Source of the DNA: Zhengitettix transpicula
Taxonomy: Eukaryota > Arthropoda > Insecta > Orthoptera > Tetrigidae
Direction of reading: 5' to 3'
Assembly (NCBI GenBank): GCA_037074705.1
Contig: CM073590.1
Coordinates: forward strand, 140,511,600-140,575,599
Length of the DNA stretch: 64,000 nt
A program made the position numbers and the translations under genes. This document shows, one piece after another, positions 37,780 through 47,644 of the stretch. How positions within the stretch are numbered: the first letter of the stretch is position 1; the number at the start of each line of letters is the position of its first letter. A model generated the notes under the pieces. The model did not search any database, was not told where the DNA came from, and was given only the letters and a program-made list of their open reading frames with translations.

Positions 37780-37905
37780 AATTTACGCAACTCCTTGAGC
37801 CGCGCGCATTAGCAGTTCCTGCACGCTTCGTAGATCCCATTCTTCAGAAAATCTCCTTTAATTTCCGATTCATTATAACCAGGTACAATGGAGGAGAATA
37901 CAGAT
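37780..37905. other. Small GC-richer island
   Basis: Contains GAGCCGCGCGC and GCACGCTTCG; no ORF and no repeat match. Confidence 0.25.
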
Positions 37906-38079
37906 CAGGGAAGCGAAATTTATTGTGTAATGACTCATTCTTCACTTGGCTCTAACGGTTTAGTAATATTTAAATTGAAATATGGTCTATATCAAACTTC
38001 ACTGGAAAAAACTTCAAATGGAAAAATTAAAGCCGCTATTGTGACAAACTTTAGACTAAATTGAAGCATAATAAAAAAG

Positions 38080-39420
38080 GACAGAGAATTTACAGAGATT
38101 ACTTACGACAGTTACAAACATCACCTTAGGATAAATAAGAAGACCTCGAATATCATAGGAAACTTAGGGAGAGTAATATTTAACTCTGTGAAGCCAATTG
38201 TTCTGTTCATAGAAATATTCGTTTATATAATATCTACATAAGTTATATCTGCTGTGGTAACTAATATATTATAGATTCTGAATTATTCCAGGTCTATAGA
38301 AAAAAAAATAAGAGTCCAATCGAAATTAATTCAATGAATCTGACTGATTTCGTTATTAACACGGACATGAGAAACATGTACTGCACTATGCACCGACTCA
38401 CAAAAAACGCTTCGGGAAAAATTAATATGGCGGGTAATACAGGTAATATAGGTAGAGTACTTGTATTTGTAACCTTAAATTGAAATGGGAATATACAGTA
38501 TCATTGGTATTTGTTTATGTACAGACGTCTGGGACAGAATTCTAAATCACCATTTTAACAGGGTCTGAGCTGTAAAAAAAATAGTTCGTTAACATTTTGA
38601 CGCACATCAATGAGTTGACAGTTGAGGTTAGAAACTTCCATAAAAAACAAGGACAGCATGGCTTTCTACTAATCGACTGTAATAAATCTAGTATAAGCCT
38701 TTGTTCAATCAGTTCCGCGCTCTCTGGATGAGAACAAAAAGTAACAGAAATATTTGCATATTTTTAAAAGCATTTATGGAAAAATACTATTAGATAAGCA
38801 TGATTTTTATGGATTTACAGGAAATTTGTTGACACTCTTCGAGACAAAGGTATGAAGCAAAATGTTTCTATACACAATAACTGTGACTGGAAATCTAAAA
38901 CTTTCCGAGTCCTACAGGGACCACTTATGGTACCGTTGCGTTTTTGTGCGTAAATGAATTCCCGGATTCCGTCAACCCTATTGAGCTAGTTTTGTACGCC
39001 GACGACATAATCTTACTAATGACGCTTTCTTACGTCAAATATCTTAACTATAAGGTCGATAATTTCACTAAATTATTAAATATCTGATTCGTTGCAAAGT
39101 GTTCCTCAACTTCCAGAAAAATAATACCGTCTGATATCACTAATGCAGAAGTCTAGAATGGAATATATTCGAAAGATTTATCGTTTCTCAGTGTTCAAAC
39201 CGACGAAAAGCTGAGATGGAATGAACATATTTAGACACTATCAAGTAAACTCATTTCAACTTGTTACCTTAATTGATTAATAATTCTGCAATAAAAACTT
39301 GTATTATACTTATTTTTACTCATTTATGTCCCATAGAAACACTAATTGGGGACTTTCTTCTCGCTCTCCGTATATATTTAAACTACATAATGAGTTATAC
39401 AAATATTAAATAAAAGAAGT
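38080..39420 (+). pseudogene. Degenerate LINE reverse transcriptase (CR1/Jockey-like)
   Basis: Plus-strand landmarks in family order, interrupted by stops and frameshifts: YDSYKHHLRINKKTSN (linker before RT, near 38107), KQGQHGFLLIDC (QHGFR station, near 38648), LLDKHDFYGFTGNLL (near 38790), RVLQGPL (eroded PQG, near 38908), FLCVNEFPDSVNPIELVLYADDIILL with the catalytic YADD (near 38944-39020), then TDEKLRWNEHI and LSSKLISTCYL (near 39200-39270) and a YFYSFMSHRNTNWG station (near 39310). The order and spacing are those of CR1/Jockey-type non-LTR retrotransposons. No endonuclease is recognisable upstream. Related in type to the 12.5-kb fragment. Confidence 0.85.
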
Positions 39421-40196
39421 AGCAAATAATGTTACAAGTGCCTTTTAAAAACCTAATACATACATTTCTAAATTTCAAGTGTTTTTGTAACCAATAGATA
39501 GCTGAACAAACACCAGCGCTGACTTTATGAAATACGTATTCACTATTCATGAACAATTCTAAATAATTTCTTTCCTATAAGCACCAAAAACATACGTTGC
39601 TACAACCTATTTCTGCAGAAATGGCCCGTATAATTCTGTTGACCGATTCCGAAATCGGTCTAAACCTAACGCACAAGTACTAGTTAGTATGTTACATTGA
39701 CTTCATAATCGTTTTTGTTTGTTTTTACGTTCACCTGATACTATAAATTTCATCATCTGATACACATTTAACGAGACTTCAATCGTCTTAAAATTTCACT
39801 GCAGTCAGAGGAATTCTTAAGGTAATGTCAAGATTTTTTAAAGGACTTTTTTTAGGTGTTCTTTGTTAAATTCCTTAATGGTTTAATGTTGTCGTGTGAA
39901 CTTTTATGAATATCTTTTATTTTAATATTGTATATGAGTGACTTATTTCCTTGTTTGAGACCTGATACAATAAGAAATCTATCCATTCAATATTTGGCTG
40001 TGAACAATGAGAATATGTAGAAATTTTCCAGCTCCTCTCATCCCCCCTCCTCCGGATTAAACTTATCAGTCTGCATGGACTGTAATAGATTTTTCTTGTT
40101 TACATTTTTGTTATCATAAGATGTTTCGAAAAATTTACATTTTAACAAGGATAATATTTATAATTTTTTTATAAATTTGTAAATTTAATAACTTTT
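39421..40196. other. AT-rich non-coding DNA
   Basis: Nothing recognised except an 8-bp-arm hairpin at about 39642-39661 (GACCGATT/AATCGGTC). Confidence 0.55.
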
Positions 40197-40885
40197 AAAA
40201 GTAAACCATTTACAAAGAAAGAATCTAGTACAAATAATATTAAATTAAATGATTATACCTTTGAACGAGTACAGGATTTCACATATTTAGGCTCAAAACT
40301 TAACAGTGAAAATAATTTTGGAAGCGAAATAAAACAACGTATCATCAATGCTAACATAACTTACTACATGTATGGAAAATTAATGAAATTCAAGATGTTA
40401 AAGACGGAATTGAAGTTAAAAATTTACAAAACACTTATAAGAACTGTAGTGATATATGGTTGTGAAACGTGGACCCTTAATAATAATGATAAGCACTTAC
40501 TCAGAATATTTGAACGCAAGATACTGAGAAGGATATACGGACCTGTATGTACGAATGGAGAATTAGAACAAACAGAGAACTAGAGCAGCTCGTGAATAAC
40601 GAGGACATTGTTAGGTTTATCAAGAGCAGAAGGTTGGCCTGGATGGGACACGTACTTAGCATGGATGAAAGCAGAACACCTAGACGGAATATGGGAGGAG
40701 GAAAAGGGGGAGACCCCGGACAAGATGGGTAGATGACATCGAGAAGGATATACAAACCATGAAAGTAAGAGGATGGCGGAGACTGACACAGGAGAAGGCG
40801 GAATAGAAGAAAATTGTTAATAAGGCCAAAACTCACATTGGGTTATAGTGCCAATAAAAGAAGAAGAAGAAAAGTAAACCATTTA
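40197..40885 (+). mobile_element. 5'-truncated RTE-like LINE fragment with 16-bp TSD
   Basis: AAAAGTAAACCATTTA occurs exactly at 40197-40212 and 40870-40885, bracketing 657 bases that end in an (AGA)n-type tail after a TGCCAATAAAAGAAG end. The enclosed sequence encodes the C-terminal part of an RTE/L1-group reverse transcriptase. Seeing both TSDs, a 5' truncation and a simple-sequence tail makes target-primed reverse transcription the natural explanation. Confidence 0.9.
40228..40840 (+). pseudogene. RT C-terminal region of the RTE-like LINE, frameshifted
   Basis: Translation gives TYLGSKLNSENNFGSEIKQ, then an I-N-A segment, LKLKIYKTLIRTVVIYGCET followed by WTL, LLRIFERKILRRIYGPV, then in a second frame FIKSRRLAWMGHVLSMD, and in a third frame RKRGRPRTRWVDDIEKDI. 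These are the well-known closing stations of RTE-like endonuclease-reverse transcriptases (YLG, YGCETW, FERK.LR.I.GP, WLGH..RM, G.RRRGRPR.RW.DD). At least two frameshifts (near 40550 and near 40700) kill the frame. RT catalytic motifs lie upstream and were lost by 5' truncation. Divergence seems moderate, as long motifs are intact. Confidence 0.88.
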
Positions 40886-41729
40886 ATTCTGAATTTATAA
40901 ATGACCCAAATTCACCAATGCACAAACCTTCAACATCTCCAAACGTTTATTTATTTGGTTGATTTAAAGAATTTGAAAATTAATAGTTTGCTTTTAAAAA
41001 ACATTAAGTTTACAAATTTATAAAAAAAATATTGTAAAATTCTTATTTAAAGGAAATAGGTTCTAAACACTTTTTTTGATACAGATAATATCGCAAATTA
41101 CCGACAGCTCCACAAAACTCAAAATTATCATAAATTATTATAAAAATAAAGAACATAATAGTTTTTCATTTAAATTGCTGATTATTAAAACCTTTGACGC
41201 AAATTATAAAATTTAACAATGGATCAAATTATCAGTCTTTTAAAACTCTTTTTATAGTCTTGAAGAATTTTGTTTTATTTTCAATCGAAAAAATTTTCCG
41301 TTAATATTAAAAATTCGAGATTGAGACAGATTCTAAACAATATGCTGAACTTATAAAGTTGCGATATTAGAAGTAATTTACTTAGATGGGAAACAGGAGG
41401 CAATATTTTAAATATATATATATATATATATATATTACAAGGAACTTCTGACTTACCCCTGAAACATAAATAAATCAAACATGTTTTTTCAGTTCGTTGT
41501 TATCCTCCTCAAAAACTTAATTATACGCTATATGCTTGCTGCATTAATATTCATTCTAATTAAACTCTCAATTATATGTGATATGATTGTTGTTTGTGTA
41601 TAAACATAAATTCCTAAAACAAGCTGAACTTTCACTGCTTTGTACTCAGTATTTCAAAAGTAAATATTTCTAAGGCTCCTATTAATAGATAAATATAACA
41701 TCGTTATCTATGTAGATTTTTCTGGTGTT
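40886..41729. other. AT-rich non-coding DNA with (TA)n at 41411-41435
   Basis: Nothing recognised besides the TA microsatellite. Confidence 0.65.
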
Positions 41730-42080
41730 AGAACAATGTTACTAGAGACCCATTACCACGCGCATTTAATCAGAAGGCGAGCCAAGGCACAAGCCTTCAG
41801 TACACACTTTTGTCGTTGCAGACAGAGCCCTGTGCCTTACGAGCGGTCACACTCTACCAATATTTACCTCAGGGCGACGACCAAGACGACGGACTTAATG
41901 GCGAGACTTATAGCTGTCTTGAGCCAGGTTAATGAACGCGACTCTAATTTGTGTCTGTGTTTTCACAACAAACTCCCTCGTACAACCAACCTGTTATATT
42001 TTACGTGCTAACGCATGCACTGGAAGTTAACTGCTGTATCCAAAGTTCATGTTGACTCACGTCACGTAATATCTACTGCC
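41730..42080. other. GC-richer island with 91-codon ORF
   Basis: A plus ORF (41736-42011) has an Arg/Thr-rich product with no recognised domain. The DNA contains ACGCGCATTTAATC and GACGACCAAGACGACGG. It could be an exon or a conserved non-coding element; neither can be shown from one sequence. Confidence 0.3.
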
Positions 42081-42810
42081 TAGGCCTGAAAGTTAATTTT
42101 TCCATATATAAAATATACCAAAGAGAGGAAGTGAGTAATCAGATTACAACTCTGCGGTAAGTTTAGTTTGTAACTTCATATCTATAGAAGTATTAAACTA
42201 ATTAAGAGAGACTATAAATATTATACAGTGTAATCTATGTATATGTAAATGAATGCGTATACATTCCATAATTCCACAGAAATTCATGAAAAATTTTCAA
42301 CCGGCTTGATACTTAATGACATACAATTCCGCAATACATTAGAACAACTATTGGCTTAGGGTTAATAATTAATTATCAAAACTTGCTGATATTAGTGTCG
42401 AGTTTATAGTTTTAGGAGTCGTAAAGATTGGTCCAATTTTAAGGAATAAAATGTCCAAATGGCCAAGATTCTTGTTGAACAGTTAAGCTTATTAGTGACA
42501 GTTCCGATAATATTTAAACCTATTTATAGTCAAATAAAACTATGTGATACATTCTATAAGGCTTTTCGCAAATAATATCAAAGGAAATGTAATCCAAAAT
42601 AATCTATTAACAATAAATGGAGAAGATGAAACTGTTTTTATCACTCGAATACCGTAATTTTCCCTTTTAACTTTAAAATATTTCGAATTACAGTGAGACT
42701 TGACTATCGAACAAAATTAACGACACAGTAACGCATAGCTTATTTGACATCACCATTGTAATATTATAAGGGGGGGAAGGTTATTTATATTTAATCACAG
42801 AAAGGTTTAA
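42081..42810. other. AT-rich non-coding DNA
   Basis: Nothing recognised. Confidence 0.6.
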
Positions 42811-42986
42811 TACTAAATCTTTTTTTTAAAAAAAAATATATATTTAGTTTATTGTAACATCAACCGACATGATTCACATTACAAAATTACTACTACATTT
42901 TTTAAATATTTTTTTTATATTGTGGTTTCATTATTTACAGGATGTTGGCTGCGTCTTAGGTACAATATGGTTTCCATTATTTAATA

Positions 42987-43275
42987 TTACAGATTGTATA
43001 GGAAAATAGTATGGCTAAATTGAATGGCATCAATCACGTTTAGGTACCTAAGATAGTCCATGATTGGGTTAATATATTGAGGTTCGTTGAGGTATTCCTT
43101 GTAGCTGTCTGGGATTCTATAATCTCTTCTTTTTTGTAGCGTGTACTCGCACTCGTTGATTATGTGTCGGGTGGTAATTTTGGAGTTGCATTTGTCACAT
43201 GCAACAGGGTTGGTTTTGGTCATTAGGTGACCGGAGATAGTCTAGAATGACCAATTCTAAGACGGGTGAATACGG
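42987..43275 (-). pseudogene. LINE ORF2 C-terminal tail (Cys/His motif)
   Basis: The last roughly 78 residues contain CDKCNSKITTRHIINEC (C-x2-C-x9-H-x4-C), matching the C-terminal zinc-binding-like tail of Jockey-group ORF2 proteins, where the usual form is CP.C....T..HIL..C. The FTRLRIGHSRLS station just upstream (near 43250) is in another frame, so one frameshift separates them. The protein ends at a normal stop about 150 bases before the A-tail. Confidence 0.85.
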
Positions 43276-43358
43276 TTTGAACACGTCTGTTTAAATTGTA
43301 CTGATGAGGTTGGGTTTCGTATACACTGTCCCTTATTTCGTGAAGTTTTGTCTGTTTA

Positions 43359-43915
43359 TTAACCCATTCGTTGTTTGGCTTTTACAGCTTTGATTATGTT
43401 CTTGTGGGACACTGGCAGGGTAGATGGGTTTAGGCTGGATATTGCGCATTTAGCCGCGGCATCGGCTGCTTCATTACCTGAGATTCCGCCATGGGAGGGG
43501 ATCCATATGTATGACAGTTGTTTACCTGAGGTTATTATTTTGGAGTTTTGGACTATGATATCAAGCGTAATGGGTTCCTTACTACATTTGTTTTTTATTG
43601 ATTCGATTACACTTATTGAGTCCGTGAAGATAGCGAACTTGGATTTGTTCTCGATGTCGTTTAGGGCTGTTGTAATTGCATAAGATTCACAGTAAAAACT
43701 CGAAGCCATATCATGAAGTTTATATGTTTTTGTGGATCCCCCCTTTCAAATCCCTTCCTATGCTATTAAAGGGGAGTTGCCGTAAGTGGATTACCCTCAT
43801 GTAGCCTATTGCCCTAAAAAAAAATGGATCCCTCGAATATGTTAGCACATGCAGCACCATTATTTGTCTTAGATCCGTCGGTGTATAAATGTATGTAGCC
43901 TTTATAAGTTGTAAG
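43359..43915 (-). pseudogene. RNase H domain of LINE ORF2, split by an insertion
   Basis: The N-terminal strand YIHLYTDGSKTNNGAACANI (near 43898-43842) supplies the first catalytic aspartate. A family A insertion interrupts the domain at 43741-43824. Beyond it come FYCESYAITTAL (catalytic glutamate), FAIFTDSISVIES (second aspartate), then WIPSHGGISGNEAADAAAK with the HGGI.GNE.AD signature (last aspartate). All four DEDD residues are visible. RNase H degrades the RNA strand of the RNA-cDNA hybrid in Jockey/I-type elements. The insertion and a downstream frameshift make it non-functional. Confidence 0.9.
43733..43832 (+). mobile_element. Family A retroposon, 84-bp truncated copy with 8-bp TSD
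   Basis: TGGATCCC occurs at 43733-43740 and 43825-43832. Between them lie the last 84 bases of family A (CTTTCAAATCCCTTCCTATG ... CCCTCATGTAGCC ... GCCCT plus nine A). The flanking RNase H reading frame resumes across a single copy of the duplicated word, showing that this is a clean insertion younger than the LINE. Confidence 0.9.
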
Positions 43916-44051
43916 TATTTCACGGAATAGGGTTTAATATATTTCTGGGCTGGTGTTATTTTTTTCATATTTACAAGAAGACGTAGAGAGAATACCATAA
44001 TCTTTAAACTTCGAATTTGAAGGAACCAGTTATTGGATTTATCCATCTTCC

Positions 44052-44690
44052 GATACTGTCGCGTGCTTCATTTGTAGAAAACAGGGACACTTAGCCAAAC
44101 ACTGCCTACTCCTGAAACTCACTAGACGAGCAGTATAGACGCTGACCATGCAGATACAATTACTCTGCAAAACCAAGTTCTCCATATGGAAACCGACTAC
44201 CAGTCTACAACCGCATCCACCAAAACCCAAAAACCTAAACGTCCCCTCTCAAAAACTAACACCCAATCCGAGATATCTAGCCTCCAAACACAAGAGAAAT
44301 CAACCAGCGACGACTCAGAGAATGAATGGAAAAATAAAGAACCGGAAAAGAAAAAAGCGAAAACCGGATGTTCTCAGAAAAATACTGAAGACGACGCATT
44401 GGAAACTGCTATGGAACCCCTTAAAGATATTCTCACATCGTCAGTAAACCCACATTTCTTTAACTTTCTCCAACTAAAGAATTTTCTTGAAAAAACCAAA
44501 GGCAATCCCAACACGAATGAAATTGCACTTGAACTTTCACTGGAAATAACCCTAATTACAGAATGCTTAACCAACTTGTATCCCCACTTCTCAGACCGCA
44601 GCATCAAAAGTAGAATAACGCGAATTAAAAATAAGTTACTGAGTGCTACCATCAGCGGAACTGACAACGATTCATTAGAATACAGTGGAA
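44052..44690 (+). pseudogene. LINE ORF1 (Gag-like) C-terminal part
   Basis: DTVACFICRKQGHLAKHC (44064-44105) is a CCHC zinc knuckle (C-x2-C-x4-H-x4-C) as in Jockey Gag-like ORF1 proteins, which bind the element RNA. A stop follows in that frame, and a frameshifted continuation reads through a Ser/Thr/Lys-rich linker (about 44186-44395) into MEPLKDILTSSVNPHFFNFL, then LKNFLEKTKGNPN, and finally LYPHFSDRSIKSRITRIKNKLL, the conserved ORF1 end. The N-terminal part, including any further knuckles, is missing (5' truncation). The zinc knuckle and tail being in different frames shows decay. Confidence 0.82.
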
Positions 44691-45336
44691 TATCAACAGC
44701 TTTTTTTACGCAGAAACAACATCTGCAAATACTAATAGCCAACACCACTCCAACAATTATATGCCTCCAAGAAACTAATTTAAAAGATATCTTCTGTGGA
44801 AACTTAGTCAATGTAATCCATTCCATAAAAACAGACTCAACAACCACGCTAGTGGAGGAGTAGCTACCTATGTACTCAAAAATACTAACTCCCTCGAGAT
44901 TCCTTTACAAACACATTTAGAAGCCATAGAAACCAAAGTGCTGCTCCCAATTGGACATATCTGCAACGTTTATATTCCAAATTCACATAACCTACAATCC
45001 GAAGAATTAATAAACCTCATAAAACAACTTCCCAAACCATTCATATTGCTTGGAGATCTTAACGCTAACAGTCTTACCTGGGGCTCACATAAAACTGACC
45101 AGAGAGGAAATACGATAGAAAAAATACTAAATGACTCCGACATGATTCTGTTAAACAACGGCAATGCCACTCATTTCAACAGTAGCTACAAAGTCCTCAG
45201 CGCCATCGACCTAACGCTCTGCAGCCCCAACCTTTCCCACAAATTGGAATGGACAACCATCACCGACCACTACGGCAGCGATCACTTCCCCATTAAAACA
45301 GAATACCACAAAAAACCACACCAACACATTACGTAG
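44690..45336 (+). pseudogene. LINE ORF2 apurinic-type endonuclease domain, frameshifted
   Basis: Begins with IQWNINSFF (near 44691), then in other frames LQILIANTTPTIICLQETNL (catalytic glutamate), NNHASGGVATYVLKNT, then LPKPFILLGDLNANSLTWGS (catalytic D and N), NGNATHFN and a closing YGSDHFPI (catalytic D and H). This order identifies the EEP/APE endonuclease that nicks target DNA in Jockey-type elements. Frameshifts occur at the T-run near 44700 and near 44810. From about 44836 to the stop at 45336 the frame is open. Non-functional as a whole but well conserved. Confidence 0.9.
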
Positions 45337-45339
45337 AAC

Positions 45340-45914
45340 CCAAATGGAATTTTAAATGTGCAAACTGGAACCATTATCGCTAATATATCAACAAGAAACT
45401 GACTGATGGAAACTTGAGAGACCAACTTGCAGGTATGAGCATCCAAGATAGAACCTCAACCTTCACAAATCTCATAACTGAAGCAGCTGACCTCTCCATA
45501 CCGAAAACCATGGGTAGAACACCCAGAAAACTAACAATATGGTGGAATGAAGATTGTGAAAAAGCTAGGAGAGAAGAAAAGCGAGCATTCAATCGATTCA
45601 AACGCCACCCAACAACTATAAACCAAGAACAACACAAAAGACTGAGAGCCATAGCCCGTAAGACGTTCAAAGAAAATCGTCAGAAAAAGTGGATTGAACG
45701 TATCTCTTCTATGACACATGACACCCCTATAAACGAGATCTATGACACATTTAAATTCATCAGCGGTCAGCAGAAATCATTCCAACCACATGTATTGATA
45801 AAAAATAGTACCACCATAATTTCCGACACAAATGTTATATCAAATGAGTTAGCAAGAACCTTTGCAAAAAAAACTCCTCTGACGTCAACTACAGCCAAGA
45901 GTTTCTTAATATAA
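45340..45914 (+). pseudogene. LINE ORF2 endonuclease-RT linker
   Basis: Continues from the endonuclease after a frameshift: VEPKWNFKCANWNHYR, a stop, then an open frame of about 166 codons containing IPKTMGRTPRKLTIWWNEDC followed by an RREEKRAFNRF...KENRQKKWIERISS stretch. P.WW...C......K..A...FK is the standard linker before the RT of Jockey-group elements. Basic and probably nucleic-acid binding. It ends in a frameshift just before the RT. Confidence 0.82.
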
Positions 45915-46854
45915 AACGAAACCAGCCACCTACACATATCGAACTTGACGAGCCCAGCAGTGACTTAACCCCAACACTCGATCAACCTTTCAATTCGGTC
46001 GAGTTAAAAAGAATTCTTCCCCCGGCCCGGATAATATCTTTAACATCTTCCTGAAGCAACTTCCTAACACCGGAATTGAATTCCTAACTTCACTGTACAA
46101 CGACATCTGGAGAACGGGAATATTTCCATCAAAGTGGCAAATGGCAATTGTAATCCCTATCCAAAAGCCAGGGAAAGATCACAGCCTAACAGTAAACTAT
46201 AGACCAATAGCTCTCACATCCACGTTATGTAAATTAAAGGAAACATTAGTTAAAAAACGTCTCCTATGGCATCTACAACAAAAGGAATTCATCTCACCTC
46301 ATCAAAGTGGCTTCCAAGAACGACGGAGCACACTAGACCATCTAACAAGTCTCCAAAATGAAATATGCAACTCTCTGATTACTAATCAACACCTCATCGC
46401 AACTTGCCTTGATATGGAGAAGGCATATGACATGGTGTGGAGGGAGAGAGTTATTTTGTTGCTGAATAATATTGGATTTCGGGGCAAACTTCTAAAATTT
46501 ATATCTAACTTCATGTCAAACAGATCCATCAAAGTCAAAATAAAGGGCACTCTATCTTCGGAATACCATATCCAGAATGGTGTCCCTCAAGGCTCTGTCC
46601 TGAGTGTCACACTATTTCTAATTGCAATAAACGAAGCCTCCCACCATATTCCTGCACCACTAAAAACCTTTTTACACGCAGATGATATTACGATAACATG
46701 TAGTGGAAGAAACCCTTCTACTACACAGAAACTAATCCAAAATACATTGTGCAAGCTGAATTTATGGGCAAATAACAATGGATTCAAATTCTCCAAGACA
46801 AAATCTGAATTTATTGTCTTCAGCAGAAACACCGAATTCTTGAACTACAAATAA
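45915..46854 (+). pseudogene. LINE ORF2 reverse transcriptase domain
   Basis: After a frameshift in a C-run (46018-46024), a single open frame runs to the stop at 46852-46854. Landmarks: GPDNIFNIFLKQL, WRTGIFPSKWQMA, IPIQKPGKDHS, NYRPIALTSTLCKL, FISPHQSGFQERRSTLDHL, then motif A LDMEKAYDMVW (catalytic D), NGVPQGSVLSVTLF (motif B) and LHADDITI (motif C; the common FADD is HADD here). About 275 residues of fingers and palm are complete. Copies element RNA into DNA at the nicked target. Function is lost because the rest of ORF2 is frameshifted and inverted. Confidence 0.92.
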
Positions 46855-47456
46855 AAACTAAAACTCGGTAGCAATAATCTGAAAAGATCAAACACAGTCA
46901 GAATTCTTGGACTCATATTTGATGAAAAACACACGTGAAAATCTCATACCAAACACGTCAAAACAGAATGCCTAAAAAGGATTGCCTAAAAATGATTGCA
47001 GCAATAAAATGGGGTGCAAATAAAAGAATAATTATTAGCACATACCGATCACTTATTAGATCCAAGATGGACTACGGAGCTGCAATCTACTCCTCCGCAA
47101 AGAAAAGTATTCTGCAATTGCTTGATCCCATACACAATACGTGCCTTAGATTGGCAGTTGGAGCCTTCGTTCAAGCCCGATCTGCGACATACTAGCTGAA
47201 GCCAACGAAGAGCCACTGGCATATATAAGAGAAAATATATGAATATCGTATGCATTCAACGTAGTAGCAAACCCTAAGAACCCAACTTCAAAAATTATAT
47301 ATTCCATAGCAATTACCTCAACAGATACAACGTCAAATCCTCATACCCAAAACCCCTATCTCTGCGGATCCAAAGCATACTCTCGAAAACAATCCCTAAT
47401 CCTCCCGACGTCCTTCAAATTTGTTCTCTCGACGAACCCCTAGAAACACTAAAATT
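46855..47456 (+). pseudogene. LINE ORF2 RT thumb and following region
   Basis: VRILGLIFDEKHT (YLG-type station), then in another frame KMIAAIKWGANKRIIISTYR, LIRSKMDYGAAIYSSAKK and LLDPIHNTCLRLAVGAF, then RSSPICDILAEANEEPLAYI. This is the usual Jockey thumb order (LG..fD...W..H, R...DYG..VY.SA, L.P..N..LR...GAF.TSP...L..E). At least four frame changes. Homology ends at about 47456 with DEPLETLK, immediately before the point where the minus-strand segment at 44045 would resume. Confidence 0.85.
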
Positions 47457-47640
47457 ATTTATTTATTTATTACTTTTCTCAGCGTCATTTACAAAAATTT
47501 ATTATAATCAGGCATTTACTTTACTCAGTCTCAAATTATTAAATTATATAAAAGGGTCATGACTTATGGGCGTCGTGTAGTAGTAGTTCCTCGTACTCAT
47601 CTGTTAGAAAATACACACTCACCTGTTTTTGTTGTTTGCC
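47457..47640. other. AT-rich flank
   Basis: Short AT-rich stretch separating the LINE from the GC-rich block at 47.65 kb. A polypyrimidine/poly-AT run follows the junction. Confidence 0.5.
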
Positions 47641-47644
47641 ATCC

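Larger units (their letters stand above)
42819..44045 (-). mobile_element. 3' third of a Jockey-type LINE (sense orientation minus)
   Basis: This minus-strand segment carries, in order, the inter-domain region after RT, an RNase H domain, a C-terminal Cys/His-bearing tail, a 3' UTR with AATAAA (plus 42848-42853 TTTATT) and a terminal A-run (T-run 42819-42827). At 44045 it abuts head to head with a plus-strand segment containing ORF1 end, endonuclease and RT of the same element type. The two segments cover complementary parts of one LINE with little or no overlap. Confidence 0.85.
44045..47456 (+). mobile_element. Inverted 5' part of the Jockey-type LINE
   Basis: Plus-strand segment running from the zinc knuckle of ORF1 through endonuclease and RT to a point just before RNase H, where homology stops at about 47456 and AT-rich flank begins. 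The 3' continuation of the same element lies on the opposite strand to the left (42819-44045). This layout, 5' part inverted and joined at its 5' end to the 3' part, is the twin-priming signature known for L1. The segment has multiple frameshifts and stops. A 6-base ACTAAA at 42812 and 47448 could be the TSD, but is too short to rely on. Confidence 0.85.

Noticed and set aside
40501..40836. 111-codon minus ORF
   Set aside because: Antisense shadow of the RTE-like RT fragment.
43375..43683. 102-codon plus ORF
   Set aside because: Antisense shadow of the RNase H domain, which shows all catalytic residues on the minus strand.
44374..44847. 157-codon minus ORF
   Set aside because: It is the antisense shadow of the LINE ORF1 end and endonuclease start, which carry recognisable domains on the plus strand.
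45380..45670. 96-codon minus ORF
   Set aside because: Antisense shadow of the LINE linker region.
42812..47453. ACTAAA as a firm TSD of the twin-primed LINE
   Set aside because: Only six A/T-rich bases match, and the right copy may still be element coding sequence. Kept as a possibility only.
44045..47456. An active LINE
   Set aside because: The RT frame is long and well conserved, but at least six frameshifts, a stop after the RT, a 5' truncation and the inversion exclude function.
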